Source: Parapusillimonas granuli
GTDB taxonomy: Bacteria > Pseudomonadota > Gammaproteobacteria > Burkholderiales > Burkholderiaceae_B
Direction of reading: 5' to 3'
DNA length: 64,000 nt
NCBI RefSeq assembly: GCF_013416525.1
Contig: NZ_JACCEM010000012.1
Location: 1 to 64,000 of the forward strand
Numbering within the stretch: position 1 is the first letter of the stretch; every line of letters begins with the position of its first letter. This document shows, in pieces, positions 16,268-23,931 of this stretch. The notes beneath the pieces are model-generated. The model was not told the origin of the DNA. It did no database searches and was given only the letters and a program-made list of their open reading frames with translations. The translations under genes and the position numbers were made by a program.

Positions 16268-17146
16268 TCAGAAGCCGTATTCGATCCGGCCGGAACCCAG
16301 GTGCGCCCGGGCCCGCCGCGCCGAATGGCATTGCATGTTCACGGCGACCGGATTCATGGTGATGTGCGTGGCCGCCAGTTCGATGTGCACCGCGAAGGAC
16401 GTGGCGTCCCCGCCCAGGCCCTGCGGGCCCACGCCCAGCTTGTTGACCGCCGCCGACAGCTCGCGCTCGAGCTCGGCCCCCAGCGGGTCCGCGCATACGG
16501 ACCCGAGCGGACGCGTGGCCGCTTTCTTGGCCAGGTGCACGCACAGGTCGGACGTGCCGCCCACGCCGACGCCCACGATGGTGGGCGGACAGGTCTTGCC
16601 GCCGGCATCGATCACGCAATCGATGACGAAGCGCTTCACGGCCGCCAGGCCTTCGGCGGGGATGGCCATGCGCAGAAAGGAGTTGTTCTCGGAGCCGCTG
16701 CCCTTCGGGATCATTTCGATGTCCAGCGTGTCGGCGTCCTCGACGTAGTCGAAATGGATGACGGGCACGCCGGGGCCACAGGACGTGTGATTGTTCACGC
16801 GGCTGATGGGATGCACGACGCTGGACCGCAGCGGGTGCTCGCGCGTGGCGCGCTCGCAGCCCTTGGCGATGGCCTGCTTCATGCGCCAGCCGTCCACGGC
16901 CACGTTCCGCCCGATGAACACGTTGTAGATCGGGATGCCGGTATCCTGGCACAGCAGGTTGTGATTGTCTTCGGCCACGCGGATGTTGGTGACCATGGTT
17001 TTCAGGATGGTGCGCGCCCGTTCGGACGTTTCCATGGCCTGCAGATTGCCGAAGCCGGTCTTGATGTCGTCCGGCAAGAGCTTCAAGGCGCGTATGTAGA
17101 GTTCGCGGGCCGCCTCTTCCACCTGCGTGTAGTCAATTTCTTTCAT
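16268..17146 (-). CDS. Class I fumarase/tartrate dehydratase, alpha subunit
   Basis: A 292-residue alpha subunit carrying the three cysteines expected to hold the catalytic [4Fe-4S] cluster: CQDTG (about residue 67), HTSCGPG (about 118) and KTCPPT (about 186). It starts MKEIDYTQVEEAARELYIRAL and includes SGSENNSFLRM and GVGVGGTSDLCV, both typical. It lies three bases downstream of the small membrane subunit and 11 upstream of the beta subunit, in a tight operon. The reaction is stereospecific addition or removal of water on a C4 (or methyl-C4) dicarboxylate in the cytoplasm. Fumarase versus tartrate dehydratase cannot be separated here. Confidence 0.86.
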   Translation of the reverse strand: MKEIDYTQVEEAARELYIRALKLLPDDIKTGFGNLQAMETSERARTILKTMVTNIRVAEDNHNLLCQDTGIPIYNVFIGRNVAVDGWRMKQAIAKGCERATREHPLRSSVVHPISRVNNHTSCGPGVPVIHFDYVEDADTLDIEMIPKGSGSENNSFLRMAIPAEGLAAVKRFVIDCVIDAGGKTCPPTIVGVGVGGTSDLCVHLAKKAATRPLGSVCADPLGAELERELSAAVNKLGVGPQGLGGDATSFAVHIELAATHITMNPVAVNMQCHSARRARAHLGSGRIEYGF

Positions 17147-17149
17147 GCT

Positions 17150-17512
17150 TCAACCCAATGCGGCGATAAGGAAAACGATCGATACGGCGGCGGCCGAGGC
17201 GACGCCGGCGGAGATCATGTCCGGGCGCAGGCCGCGCCATGGGCTGAACTCCAGCAACAGCAGGCGCAGCCCGCCCAGGGCGTGCGCCGCCAGCAAGAAC
17301 ACCAGCAGCCATTCGCCGATCTTGAACAAAGGATGCTCGTACCATTTGAGCGCGGTGTCCAGGGCCGCTTCGCTTTCCAGCGCGAGGCCCAGCGTCCAGA
17401 AATGGAAGGGCAGGAAAATGGTCAGCAGCACGCCCGAGACCCGGTGCAGGAAGAAGGCCAGCCAGCTGGCGTGCGACCGGGCGCGCAGGCCGTTTTTTTT
17501 CATGCCGTTCAT
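17150..17512 (-). CDS. Succinate dehydrogenase-like cytochrome b subunit (SdhC type)
   Basis: A 120-residue membrane anchor with three hydrophobic helices. The SdhC hallmark HRVSG stands at the start of helix 1 (LAFFLHRVSGVLLTIFLPFHFW), and AHALGGLRLLLLEF carries a histidine suited to heme b. The start is taken as the ATG at 17512, which overlaps the stop of the preceding subunit (ATGA); an ATG three codons on is possible. With the neighbouring subunit it should bind quinone and heme and tether the flavoprotein and iron-sulfur subunits to the inner membrane. Confidence 0.78.
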   Translation of the reverse strand: MNGMKKNGLRARSHASWLAFFLHRVSGVLLTIFLPFHFWTLGLALESEAALDTALKWYEHPLFKIGEWLLVFLLAAHALGGLRLLLLEFSPWRGLRPDMISAGVASAAAVSIVFLIAALG

Positions 17513-17865
17513 GCCGCGCCCCCCAACGTGACCGCCCAGACCGCGCGCAAGCCCATGACCAGCAAGGCGAGCGACAGAAGATTGGACAGCAGGGCCGCCG
17601 CGCCGTCGCGCAGGCGGGCCCATTCGACCAGCACGTTGCGCACGCCTATGGACGCATGCACGCTGACGAGCACGACGAAAGCGCCGTAGAAGCCCGCCCA
17701 CAAGACGTTCCCGCGCGTGCGCGCCAGGACTTCGGCGCCGCTGAGCCCGCCGCGTATGGCGTAGACCATGACGATGATGTGGATGACGACGAACAGGGCC
17801 ATGGCCATGGCCGTGATGCGCTGCCAATACCAGCGGCGCGCCGCCTTGACGTTGATGCCCGCCAT
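17509..17865 (-). CDS. Succinate dehydrogenase-like membrane anchor subunit (SdhD type)
   Basis: A 118-residue membrane protein with three hydrophobic segments (AMALFVVIHIIVMVYAI, LWAGFYGAFVVLVSVHASIGV, LLSLALLVMGLRAVWAV). Histidines in VIHII and SVHASIGVRN are candidate heme ligands. The order iron-sulfur subunit - this - SdhC-like - hydratase - flavoprotein is unusual, because the flavoprotein normally adjoins the iron-sulfur gene. It starts one base after the stop of the iron-sulfur gene. Confidence 0.75.
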   Translation of the reverse strand: MAGINVKAARRWYWQRITAMAMALFVVIHIIVMVYAIRGGLSGAEVLARTRGNVLWAGFYGAFVVLVSVHASIGVRNVLVEWARLRDGAAALLSNLLSLALLVMGLRAVWAVTLGGAA

Positions 17866-17866
17866 G

Positions 17867-18610
17867 TCATGCGCCTCCGGTTTCGTTGCCGAGTTCGCCG
17901 CGCATGGCCGCGCGCGCCGCCATGCGCTTGAGCCCGGCGATGCCGGCGGTGGGCGACAGCTGCTTGGGACAGCGCAGCGTACAGGAGCCCTGCGTGTGAC
18001 AGGAATGGCAGCCCGCGTCGCCCGCGACGGCGAGCAGCCGGCCGCCGTCGACGTCGCGCTCGTCGTTGACCAGGGTCCAGGCGCGGTTCAGCGCGGCGGG
18101 CCCGAGGTAGTCCGGCCGCCAGGTGACGACGTCGCAGGACGAATAGCATACGCCGCAGCCTATGCATTCGATGCCGGCGTCCGCTTCCTGGCGGGCCGGG
18201 CTGTCGGGCTTGACCAGCGCGACAGGCTCGTGGCGCGTGTGTTCGCCCTTGAAGCGGCCGTGCGCGGCCTGGATTTTTTCGAAGAAAGTGTCCATGTCGA
18301 CGACCAGGTCCTTGATCACGGGCATGTTCGACAAGGGCGCCAGCCGCAGCCGCCCGTCTTTCGCGACTTTGGACACGTGGGTGCGGCAAGTCCAGCGCGC
18401 CACGCCGTTGACCTGCATGGCACAGGAGCCGCACATGCCGACGCGGCAGGCGAAACGGTAGGACAGCGTGGGATCCATCTGCCGCTGAATGTGGGTGACG
18501 ACGTCCAGCACCGTCTGGCTGGCGCGGCGCGGCACTTCAAAAGATTGGTAGCTTCCGTTCTGCCCGCCGCGCCAGACTTCGACGCTCAGGGTGGAAGAGG
18601 TTTCGCTCAT
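17867..18610 (-). CDS. Succinate dehydrogenase/fumarate reductase-like iron-sulfur subunit (SdhB type)
   Basis: A 247-residue iron-sulfur subunit. The [2Fe-2S] ferredoxin domain is at residues 1-90 (FACRVGMCGSC ... WTC), the [4Fe-4S] motif is CIGCGVCYSSC, and the third cluster lies in CHSCHTQGSCTLRCPKQL near the C-terminus. It passes electrons from the flavoprotein to the membrane subunits. It is the first gene of the leftward C4 operon and diverges from a LysR gene 114 bases away. The intervening spacer holds an AT-rich palindrome. The C-terminal tail (AARAAMRGELGNETGGA) is short and acidic compared with SdhB. Confidence 0.85.
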   Translation of the reverse strand: MSETSSTLSVEVWRGGQNGSYQSFEVPRRASQTVLDVVTHIQRQMDPTLSYRFACRVGMCGSCAMQVNGVARWTCRTHVSKVAKDGRLRLAPLSNMPVIKDLVVDMDTFFEKIQAAHGRFKGEHTRHEPVALVKPDSPARQEADAGIECIGCGVCYSSCDVVTWRPDYLGPAALNRAWTLVNDERDVDGGRLLAVAGDAGCHSCHTQGSCTLRCPKQLSPTAGIAGLKRMAARAAMRGELGNETGGA

Positions 18611-18662
18611 GGCTGTGGTTTCCGATACGGGGGAAATGGGTCTTCCTATGATGCCTCCGGTG

Positions 18663-18691
18663 TTGACAAAAGTAAAACTATTAATTATTTT
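18663..18691 (+). promoter_or_regulatory. LysR promoter with overlapping AT-rich palindrome
   Basis: TTGACA (18663-18668), a 17-base spacer and TATTTT (18686-18691) form a plus-strand promoter for the LysR gene. The AT-rich stretch AAAACTATTAATTATTTT (18674-18691) is an imperfect palindrome (14 of 18 positions symmetric) centred on ATTAAT and stands out in this GC-rich DNA. It lies in the shared spacer of the divergent genes, where LysR proteins usually bind T-N11-A sites, so it is the best candidate operator for both the regulator and the C4 operon. Confidence 0.6.
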
Positions 18692-18724
18692 GGACAGGCC
18701 AATTTATTTTTATAGCCAACTCTC

Positions 18725-19591
18725 ATGTCGTCGATAAGGCAGTTCCGTACCGCGCTGGCGGCCGGCAGGCTGAGCAGCTTCGCCGAAGTCGGCCGTCAGG
18801 TCGGCCTGACCCAGGCCGCCGTCAGCCTGCAGATCAAGAACCTGGAAAGCGAGCTGGGCGTCAAGCTCTTCGAGCGCGGTCCGCAGTCGCTGGCGGTCAC
18901 GCCCGACGGGCGGCGGGTGCTGGAACGCCTGGAAAAACTGGTGGCCGACTACGACCACTTGCTCAGCCAGCCCGGTGGCGTGCTGCGCGGCACGCTGCAT
19001 GTCGGCGCCCTGGTCTCCGCGCTGATGGGCTCCTTCGGCGGCGCGCTGGCGCGCATCAAGCGGGAATACTCGGCGCTGGACTTGCGGCTGCTGGCGGGCC
19101 AGTCGGGCGAGTTCGCCCGCATGGTCGCCAAGGGCGAACTCGACGCCGCCGTCGTGGCGGAACCGCCCTACGCGGTGCCGGCTGGGCTGATATGGACGCC
19201 GTTCTACCAGGAAAGGCTGGTGCTCATCGCGCCCCAGGAAATGGTCCGCCGCTCCGTCCTGGACCTGCTGCTGCACGAACCGTTCCTGCAGTTCGACCGC
19301 TCGCTCTGGACGGGCAGGCTGGTCAGCTTCGCGCTGGAGCAGCTGGGCATCACGCCCAATATCGCGCTGGAGCTCAACTCCATAGAAGCCATCGCGCAGC
19401 TGGTCCGGCAACGCTACGGCGTCGCCATCGTGCCGCACTTGGCCAATGCGGAATGGTCGGAACAGCAACTGGTCGTCAAAGACCTGCCCGGCCCGGCCAT
19501 CCTGCGGGGCGTCGGCATGCTGGAACGGCGCGAGCACAGCAAGAAGGCCGTCACCCAGGCGCTGTGCGCGCTGGTGGCGGATCGGGCTTGA
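18725..19591 (+). CDS. LysR-family transcriptional regulator of the C4 operon
   Basis: A 288-residue LysR regulator. The helix-turn-helix is at residues 4-63 (IRQFRTALAAGRLSSFAEVGRQVGLTQAAVSLQIKNLE), followed by a periplasmic-binding-like effector domain (GTLHVGALVSALMGSFGG ... VPHLANAEW). It is divergent from the SdhB-like gene and therefore the likely regulator of the SDH/fumarase/ThDP/TauE operon. It is convergent with the Bug gene that ends the CoA operon, 34 bases away. Confidence 0.88.
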   Translation: MSSIRQFRTALAAGRLSSFAEVGRQVGLTQAAVSLQIKNLESELGVKLFERGPQSLAVTPDGRRVLERLEKLVADYDHLLSQPGGVLRGTLHVGALVSALMGSFGGALARIKREYSALDLRLLAGQSGEFARMVAKGELDAAVVAEPPYAVPAGLIWTPFYQERLVLIAPQEMVRRSVLDLLLHEPFLQFDRSLWTGRLVSFALEQLGITPNIALELNSIEAIAQLVRQRYGVAIVPHLANAEWSEQQLVVKDLPGPAILRGVGMLERREHSKKAVTQALCALVADRA

Positions 19592-19625
19592 GGCGGGTTG
19601 CGCGGCCCGGACACGCGGCCCGGGC

Positions 19626-20612
19626 TCAATCGCGTTTCGCTCCGGAGAACTTGATGATCTCGCCCCATTTCTTTATGTCTTCGGCCAGCGTGTCGGCAAA
19701 TTGCTGCGACGTGCCGCCCATGGTGGTGAAGCCCATCTGGACCAGCTTGCCGCGGAACTCCGGAGTCTTGAGCGCCGTGTTGAGGGCGTCGTTGATCTTC
19801 TGCTTGACGTCGGCCGGAGTGCCCTTGGGCGCCAGCAGGCCGAACCAGGTCTCCGATTTCAGCTCGGGCTGACCGAGCTCGGTCGTGGTGGGGACGTCGG
19901 GCATGACATCGGAGCGCGTCGCAGACATCACCGCCACGGCGTTCAGCCGGCCATCGCCGACCAAAGGAGCCGCGGCGGTGATGCCGGGCAAGGCCAGCTG
20001 CAGGCGCCCGCCCACCAGGTCCGTGAATACGGCGCCCGGCGAGGTGTACGGCACGTGGATCATCGATACGCCCATGACCTTGTTGAACAGCTCGCCCGAC
20101 AAGTGATATGAACTGCCGCTGCCGGTCGAGCCGAAATTGAGCGCGCCGGGATTCTTCTTCGCATAGTCCGCCAGTTCCTGGAACGTCTTCACGCCCAAGG
20201 ACGGCTGGACGACGATGACGTTCGGTACCGAGGCCACCAGGACGATGGGATCGAGATCGCGCTGCGGATGATACGGCTTGGAGTCGTACATGGTGACGAC
20301 GGGAACCAGCGTGCCGGTCCAGCCGAGCAGCAGCGTATAGCCGTTGGGTTCGGACTTCACGACGGTACTTGCGCCGATGTTTCCATTGGCGCCGGGCCGG
20401 TTCTCCACGACGACCTGCTGATTGAACGCTTTGCCGAGGGCTTCTCCCACCATTCTGCCGAGCGGATCCGCGCTGCCGCCCTGGCCCGCCGGAATGATCA
20501 GGCGGATGGGCTTGCTGGGCCATGTGTCCGCGCAGGCGCCGGCCATGGGCAGCATCAGCGATGAAAGCGCCAGCGCCAGCAGCGTCCGGCGGTATATTCT
20601 CTTGTTCGACAT
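19626..20612 (-). CDS. Bug-family periplasmic solute receptor (TctC type)
   Basis: A 328-residue TctC/Bug receptor. Sec signal: MSNKRIYRRTLLALALSSLMLPMAGACADTW with cleavage near residue 28. The mature part has WPSKPIRLIIPAGQGGSADPLGR, ENRPGANGNIGAS and PNGYTLLLG. It is the last gene of the leftward operon that begins with the CaiB gene at 26070; the spacer from the acyl-CoA dehydrogenase is 54 bases. It should therefore bind the acid that this operon activates to CoA and degrades (inference). It may need a TctAB permease encoded elsewhere. Confidence 0.9.
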   Translation of the reverse strand: MSNKRIYRRTLLALALSSLMLPMAGACADTWPSKPIRLIIPAGQGGSADPLGRMVGEALGKAFNQQVVVENRPGANGNIGASTVVKSEPNGYTLLLGWTGTLVPVVTMYDSKPYHPQRDLDPIVLVASVPNVIVVQPSLGVKTFQELADYAKKNPGALNFGSTGSGSSYHLSGELFNKVMGVSMIHVPYTSPGAVFTDLVGGRLQLALPGITAAAPLVGDGRLNAVAVMSATRSDVMPDVPTTTELGQPELKSETWFGLLAPKGTPADVKQKINDALNTALKTPEFRGKLVQMGFTTMGGTSQQFADTLAEDIKKWGEIIKFSGAKRD

Positions 20613-20666
20613 GTTGTGTCTCCTTTGTGGTTATAGGCGCTGCGGCCCTGACGGGGCGCGGACCTT

Positions 20667-21839
20667 CTAGTACGACTTGGGCAGGCCGAGCACACGCTCG
20701 GCGATATGGCTGAGAATCAGTTCGCGGCTCACCGGCGCAATCCGGGGGATCATGATTTCACGCAGATAGCGCTCGACGTGGAATTCCTTCGAATACCCCA
20801 TGCCGCCGTGAGTCAGGATGGCCTGCTCGCAGGCCCGGAACCCCGCTTCCGCGGCGTAGTACTTGGCGGCATTCGCTTCGGCGCCGCACTCGCGGCCGTT
20901 GTCATAGAGCCAGGCGGCCTTCGCCGTCAGAAGCTGGGCGGCCTCGAGCTCCACCCAGTTACGCGCCAGGGGGTGCTGGATGGCTTGATTCATGCCGATG
21001 GGACGGTCGAACACCTTGCGTTCCGCCGCGTAGCCCGTTGCCTTCCGCAAGGCGATGCGCCCGACGCCGACGGCTTCGGCGGCCAGCAGCACGCGTTCGG
21101 GATTCATTCCGTGCAGCAAGTATTTGAAGCCCTTCCCTTCTTCCCCGATGCGGTCCTCGACCGGTATCTCCAGGCCGTCTATGAATAGCTCATTGGAGTC
21201 GACGCATTTGCGGCCCATTTTATCGATCAGGCGTACGTCTATCTTGCTGCGATCCAGGTCGGTATAGAACAGCGTGAGACCATGCGAAGTCCGCCCCGAG
21301 GGCAGGTCTTCGACCGCGGTGGTGCGGGCAAGCAGCATGATCTTGTCCGCGACTTGCGCCGTCGATATCCAGACTTTCTGGCCGTGCACGACGTACTTGT
21401 CGCCCTGTCGGACCGCCCGCGTTTTCAGCCGCGTCGTGTTCAGGCCGGCGTCGGGCTCGGTGACGCCGAAGCAGGCTTTGAGCCGCCCGTCGACGATGGG
21501 CGGCAGCATGCGCCGCTTCTGTTCTTCGGTGCCGTAGACGACCACCGGCAGCAGGCCGAAAATATTGATGTGGACCGCGGAAGCGCCGCTCAGGCAGGCG
21601 CCGGATTCGGCAACGGTCTGCATCATGACGGACGCCTCCTGCACGCCCAGCCCCGCGCCGCCGTACTGCTCCGGTATCGCTATGCCCAGCCAGCCTGCCT
21701 GGCCCATGGCTGTATAAAACTCGTGCGGAAATTCGCCGTCGGCGTCCCGCTCCAGCCAGTAGCTTTCGGGGAATCGGTCGCAAAGGGCCTTGACCGCTAC
21801 GCGTATGGACTCGTGTTCTTGGCTCGGTTCAAAGTTCAT
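20667..21839 (-). CDS. Acyl-CoA dehydrogenase with helix-G type catalytic glutamate
   Basis: A 390-residue FAD-dependent acyl-CoA dehydrogenase with the family signatures FGVTEPDAGLNTTRL and VHGQKVWIST, an ATGYAAERKVFDRPIG segment and a C-terminal QAILTHGGMGYSKE. The usual catalytic glutamate of the IYEGT motif is absent: the matching stretch is IAPVSRELIL. Instead Glu248 in GMNPERVLLA matches the base of isovaleryl-CoA dehydrogenase. That suggests a branched or otherwise unusual acyl-CoA as substrate. It lies between the enoyl-CoA hydratase and Bug genes in the CoA operon. Confidence 0.86.
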   Translation of the reverse strand: MNFEPSQEHESIRVAVKALCDRFPESYWLERDADGEFPHEFYTAMGQAGWLGIAIPEQYGGAGLGVQEASVMMQTVAESGACLSGASAVHINIFGLLPVVVYGTEEQKRRMLPPIVDGRLKACFGVTEPDAGLNTTRLKTRAVRQGDKYVVHGQKVWISTAQVADKIMLLARTTAVEDLPSGRTSHGLTLFYTDLDRSKIDVRLIDKMGRKCVDSNELFIDGLEIPVEDRIGEEGKGFKYLLHGMNPERVLLAAEAVGVGRIALRKATGYAAERKVFDRPIGMNQAIQHPLARNWVELEAAQLLTAKAAWLYDNGRECGAEANAAKYYAAEAGFRACEQAILTHGGMGYSKEFHVERYLREIMIPRIAPVSRELILSHIAERVLGLPKSY

Positions 21840-21890
21840 GTTCTGATCCTGCTGGGTAAGAAGTCATGGCATGGAAAAATCCGGCCGGGT

Positions 21891-22676
21891 TCACCGGCCC
21901 GTCCATTTCGGCGGGCGCTTCTCGGCGAAGGCTTGCGGGCCTTCCTGGGCGTCGTCACTCAAATAGACGGATTCAAACAGGTGGTGGGCGGCGCGCAAGC
22001 CGGCCGAGCGGCCCATTTCGGCGCTCAAGTAGACGAGCTCCCTGGCAGCCTTGACCGTGAGCGGCGCATTGGCCGCGATCTCGCGCGCCATGCCGAGCGC
22101 GCGCTCCAGAAGCCGCGGGAACGGAACGACGTCATTCACGTAGCCCAGCTCATGCGCGCGCCGGGCGCTCAGGGGCTGCGCGGTGAGCACCACCTCCATG
22201 AAGATGCGCTGCGGCAGCATCCGGATCAGCGGCGCCGCCCAGGGCATGCCGCGCCCCACCTTGGCCTCGGTGATGCCGAACGTGGCGTGATCCGCCGCGA
22301 TGCAGAGGTCGCACATCTGCGCGAACAGCCATCCGCCGGCCAAGGCCGCCCCATTGACGGCGGCAATGGTGGGTTTGCTGACTTGCATGGAATCGCCCAG
22401 CACCGGGAACATATCGCGCGGCGGCACCTTCAGCCGCATGGCCGCCGCTTCCTTGAGGTCCATCCCCGCGCAGAAAGCCTTGTCGCCGCTGCCGGTCAGG
22501 ATGCCGACCCGTAGAGCGCCGTCTTCCTCGAGCCGCTTCCATGCCTGCTCGAGGCCCTTGATGACGCCCTGGTTGATGGCGTTGCGCCGTTCCGGCCGGT
22601 CGATGGTGATGACGGCAATCGCGCCCTCGACCACTTCAAACTTCACTTCATCGGTCAGCTTCACAAATCGCTCCAT
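21891..22676 (-). CDS. Enoyl-CoA hydratase/isomerase family protein
   Basis: A 261-residue crotonase-fold protein. The oxyanion-hole segment FCAGMDLKE and the second part of the active site (AALAGGWLFAQMCDLCIAADHATFGITEAKVGRGMPW) are clear. Of the two catalytic glutamates of enoyl-CoA hydratase, the one in GGCELA is replaced (GGWLFA), while the one in ITEAKVG is kept. It may therefore be an isomerase, hydrolase or specialised hydratase rather than a standard one. It overlaps the CoA-transferase gene by 16 bases, so the two are translationally coupled. Confidence 0.82.
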   Translation of the reverse strand: MERFVKLTDEVKFEVVEGAIAVITIDRPERRNAINQGVIKGLEQAWKRLEEDGALRVGILTGSGDKAFCAGMDLKEAAAMRLKVPPRDMFPVLGDSMQVSKPTIAAVNGAALAGGWLFAQMCDLCIAADHATFGITEAKVGRGMPWAAPLIRMLPQRIFMEVVLTAQPLSARRAHELGYVNDVVPFPRLLERALGMAREIAANAPLTVKAARELVYLSAEMGRSAGLRAAHHLFESVYLSDDAQEGPQAFAEKRPPKWTGR

Positions 22677-23929
22677 GTTTGTCGCGCCTCGCGCATGAGG
22701 GAGTCCCGGTGTTCAGGCGCGGCGATCGCGACCATCGCCCGGACGCGTTCACGCAGCCCCAGCCCCTTGAGCCGGGCAACGCCGTATTCCGTGGCGATCA
22801 GATCGACGTCGCTGCGTGCCGTCGTGACGGGGCCGGAGAGGGCGCTCACGATCCGGCTTTCGTTCTTTTTGCCGGCGGCGGGCAGCGCGATGATGGACAC
22901 GCCCCCGGACAGGACGGCCGCGCGCACGAAGTCCACTTGACCGCCGACCGCCCCGATATGGTTGGCGCCGATGGCTTCGGCGTTCACCTGGCCGGTGAGG
23001 TCGACCTCGAGCGCCGAATTGAACGACACCAGATTCTTCACGCCGGAGAGGGTCCGGAGGTCGTGCGTATAGCGGGTCGAGCAAAGACGGACGGCGGGGT
23101 TCCGGTGGGCGAAGCGATAGAGCTTGTTGCGGGTGCCGAACAGGGCTCCTGTAATCGACACGCCGGGGTCGATGCCCTTGTGGGCGTTGGTGATGACGCC
23201 CCGTTCGATGAGATCGACCACCGAATCGCCCAGCATGCCGGAATGCAGCCCCAGGCCGGAACGGTCCGCCAGCGATGCGAGGATGGCTTCCGGCACGGCG
23301 CCGATGCCCACCTGGAGCGTGGCCCGGTCCGGGATGAAAGGCTGCAGATGGGCCGCAATGCGCCGCTCCCGGTCGGAGAAGGCCGCCGTGGGCAATTCGG
23401 CGGGCGCGACATCGGTGCGCACGGCAATGGTGATCTCTTCTTCCCGCAATGGCTGGTCGCAATAGACCCAGGGCACTTGGTCGCTGATTTCCGCAATCAC
23501 GACCCGGGCGCGGGAAACAGCGGCGCGGACATAGTCGTTGACCAGTCCCAGGCTGTATTCCCCCCGTTCGTTCGGCGGGCTCACCAGCAGCATGACGACG
23601 TCCGAAGCGATCAGGCCGTCGGCGATCAGGCGCTCCACGGCCGAGATATGGCAAGGGATGGGGTCGAGCGCCCCGCTGCCGGCCATCTTGCGCATGCTGC
23701 CGATGCCGCCCGTGCCGCGAAATCGCAGGCAGTCGGCATGCTTGGGGTCGAAAGTAGCGGAAAAAGTGATGGGCACGAACACCTGCGCGCCGGGATAGCT
23801 GCGGCGCTGCTCCGCCAGCTTGGCCGTCAGGCTGAGCGGCTCGGCCGTTCCCTGGCCGAATACGACGCCGTCGCCGGGACGTATGTAGGCGGACAGGTCC
23901 AGCTCATCGAGGGCAACCAGGCGCGGCAT
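22661..23929 (-). CDS. Cat1/4-hydroxybutyrate CoA-transferase-like protein
   Basis: A 422-residue member of the acetyl-CoA hydrolase/transferase family. It aligns with 4-hydroxybutyrate CoA-transferase along its length: GVVFGQGTAEPLSL, VSPPNERGEYSLG, LQVGIGAVPEAIL, NKLYRFAHRNPAV, GGQVDFVRAA and IATEYGVARLKG. The residue that carries the CoA-thioester in that enzyme (Glu in LGIHSEMISDG) is Gly231 here (LGLHSGMLGDS). Either another residue serves or the protein is not a classical transferase. It sits between a CitE-like lyase and an enoyl-CoA hydratase. It is also related to the Yersinia itaconate-degradation protein RipA (established family relation). Confidence 0.82.
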   Translation of the reverse strand: MPRLVALDELDLSAYIRPGDGVVFGQGTAEPLSLTAKLAEQRRSYPGAQVFVPITFSATFDPKHADCLRFRGTGGIGSMRKMAGSGALDPIPCHISAVERLIADGLIASDVVMLLVSPPNERGEYSLGLVNDYVRAAVSRARVVIAEISDQVPWVYCDQPLREEEITIAVRTDVAPAELPTAAFSDRERRIAAHLQPFIPDRATLQVGIGAVPEAILASLADRSGLGLHSGMLGDSVVDLIERGVITNAHKGIDPGVSITGALFGTRNKLYRFAHRNPAVRLCSTRYTHDLRTLSGVKNLVSFNSALEVDLTGQVNAEAIGANHIGAVGGQVDFVRAAVLSGGVSIIALPAAGKKNESRIVSALSGPVTTARSDVDLIATEYGVARLKGLGLRERVRAMVAIAAPEHRDSLMREARQTWSDL

Positions 23930-23931
23930 GA

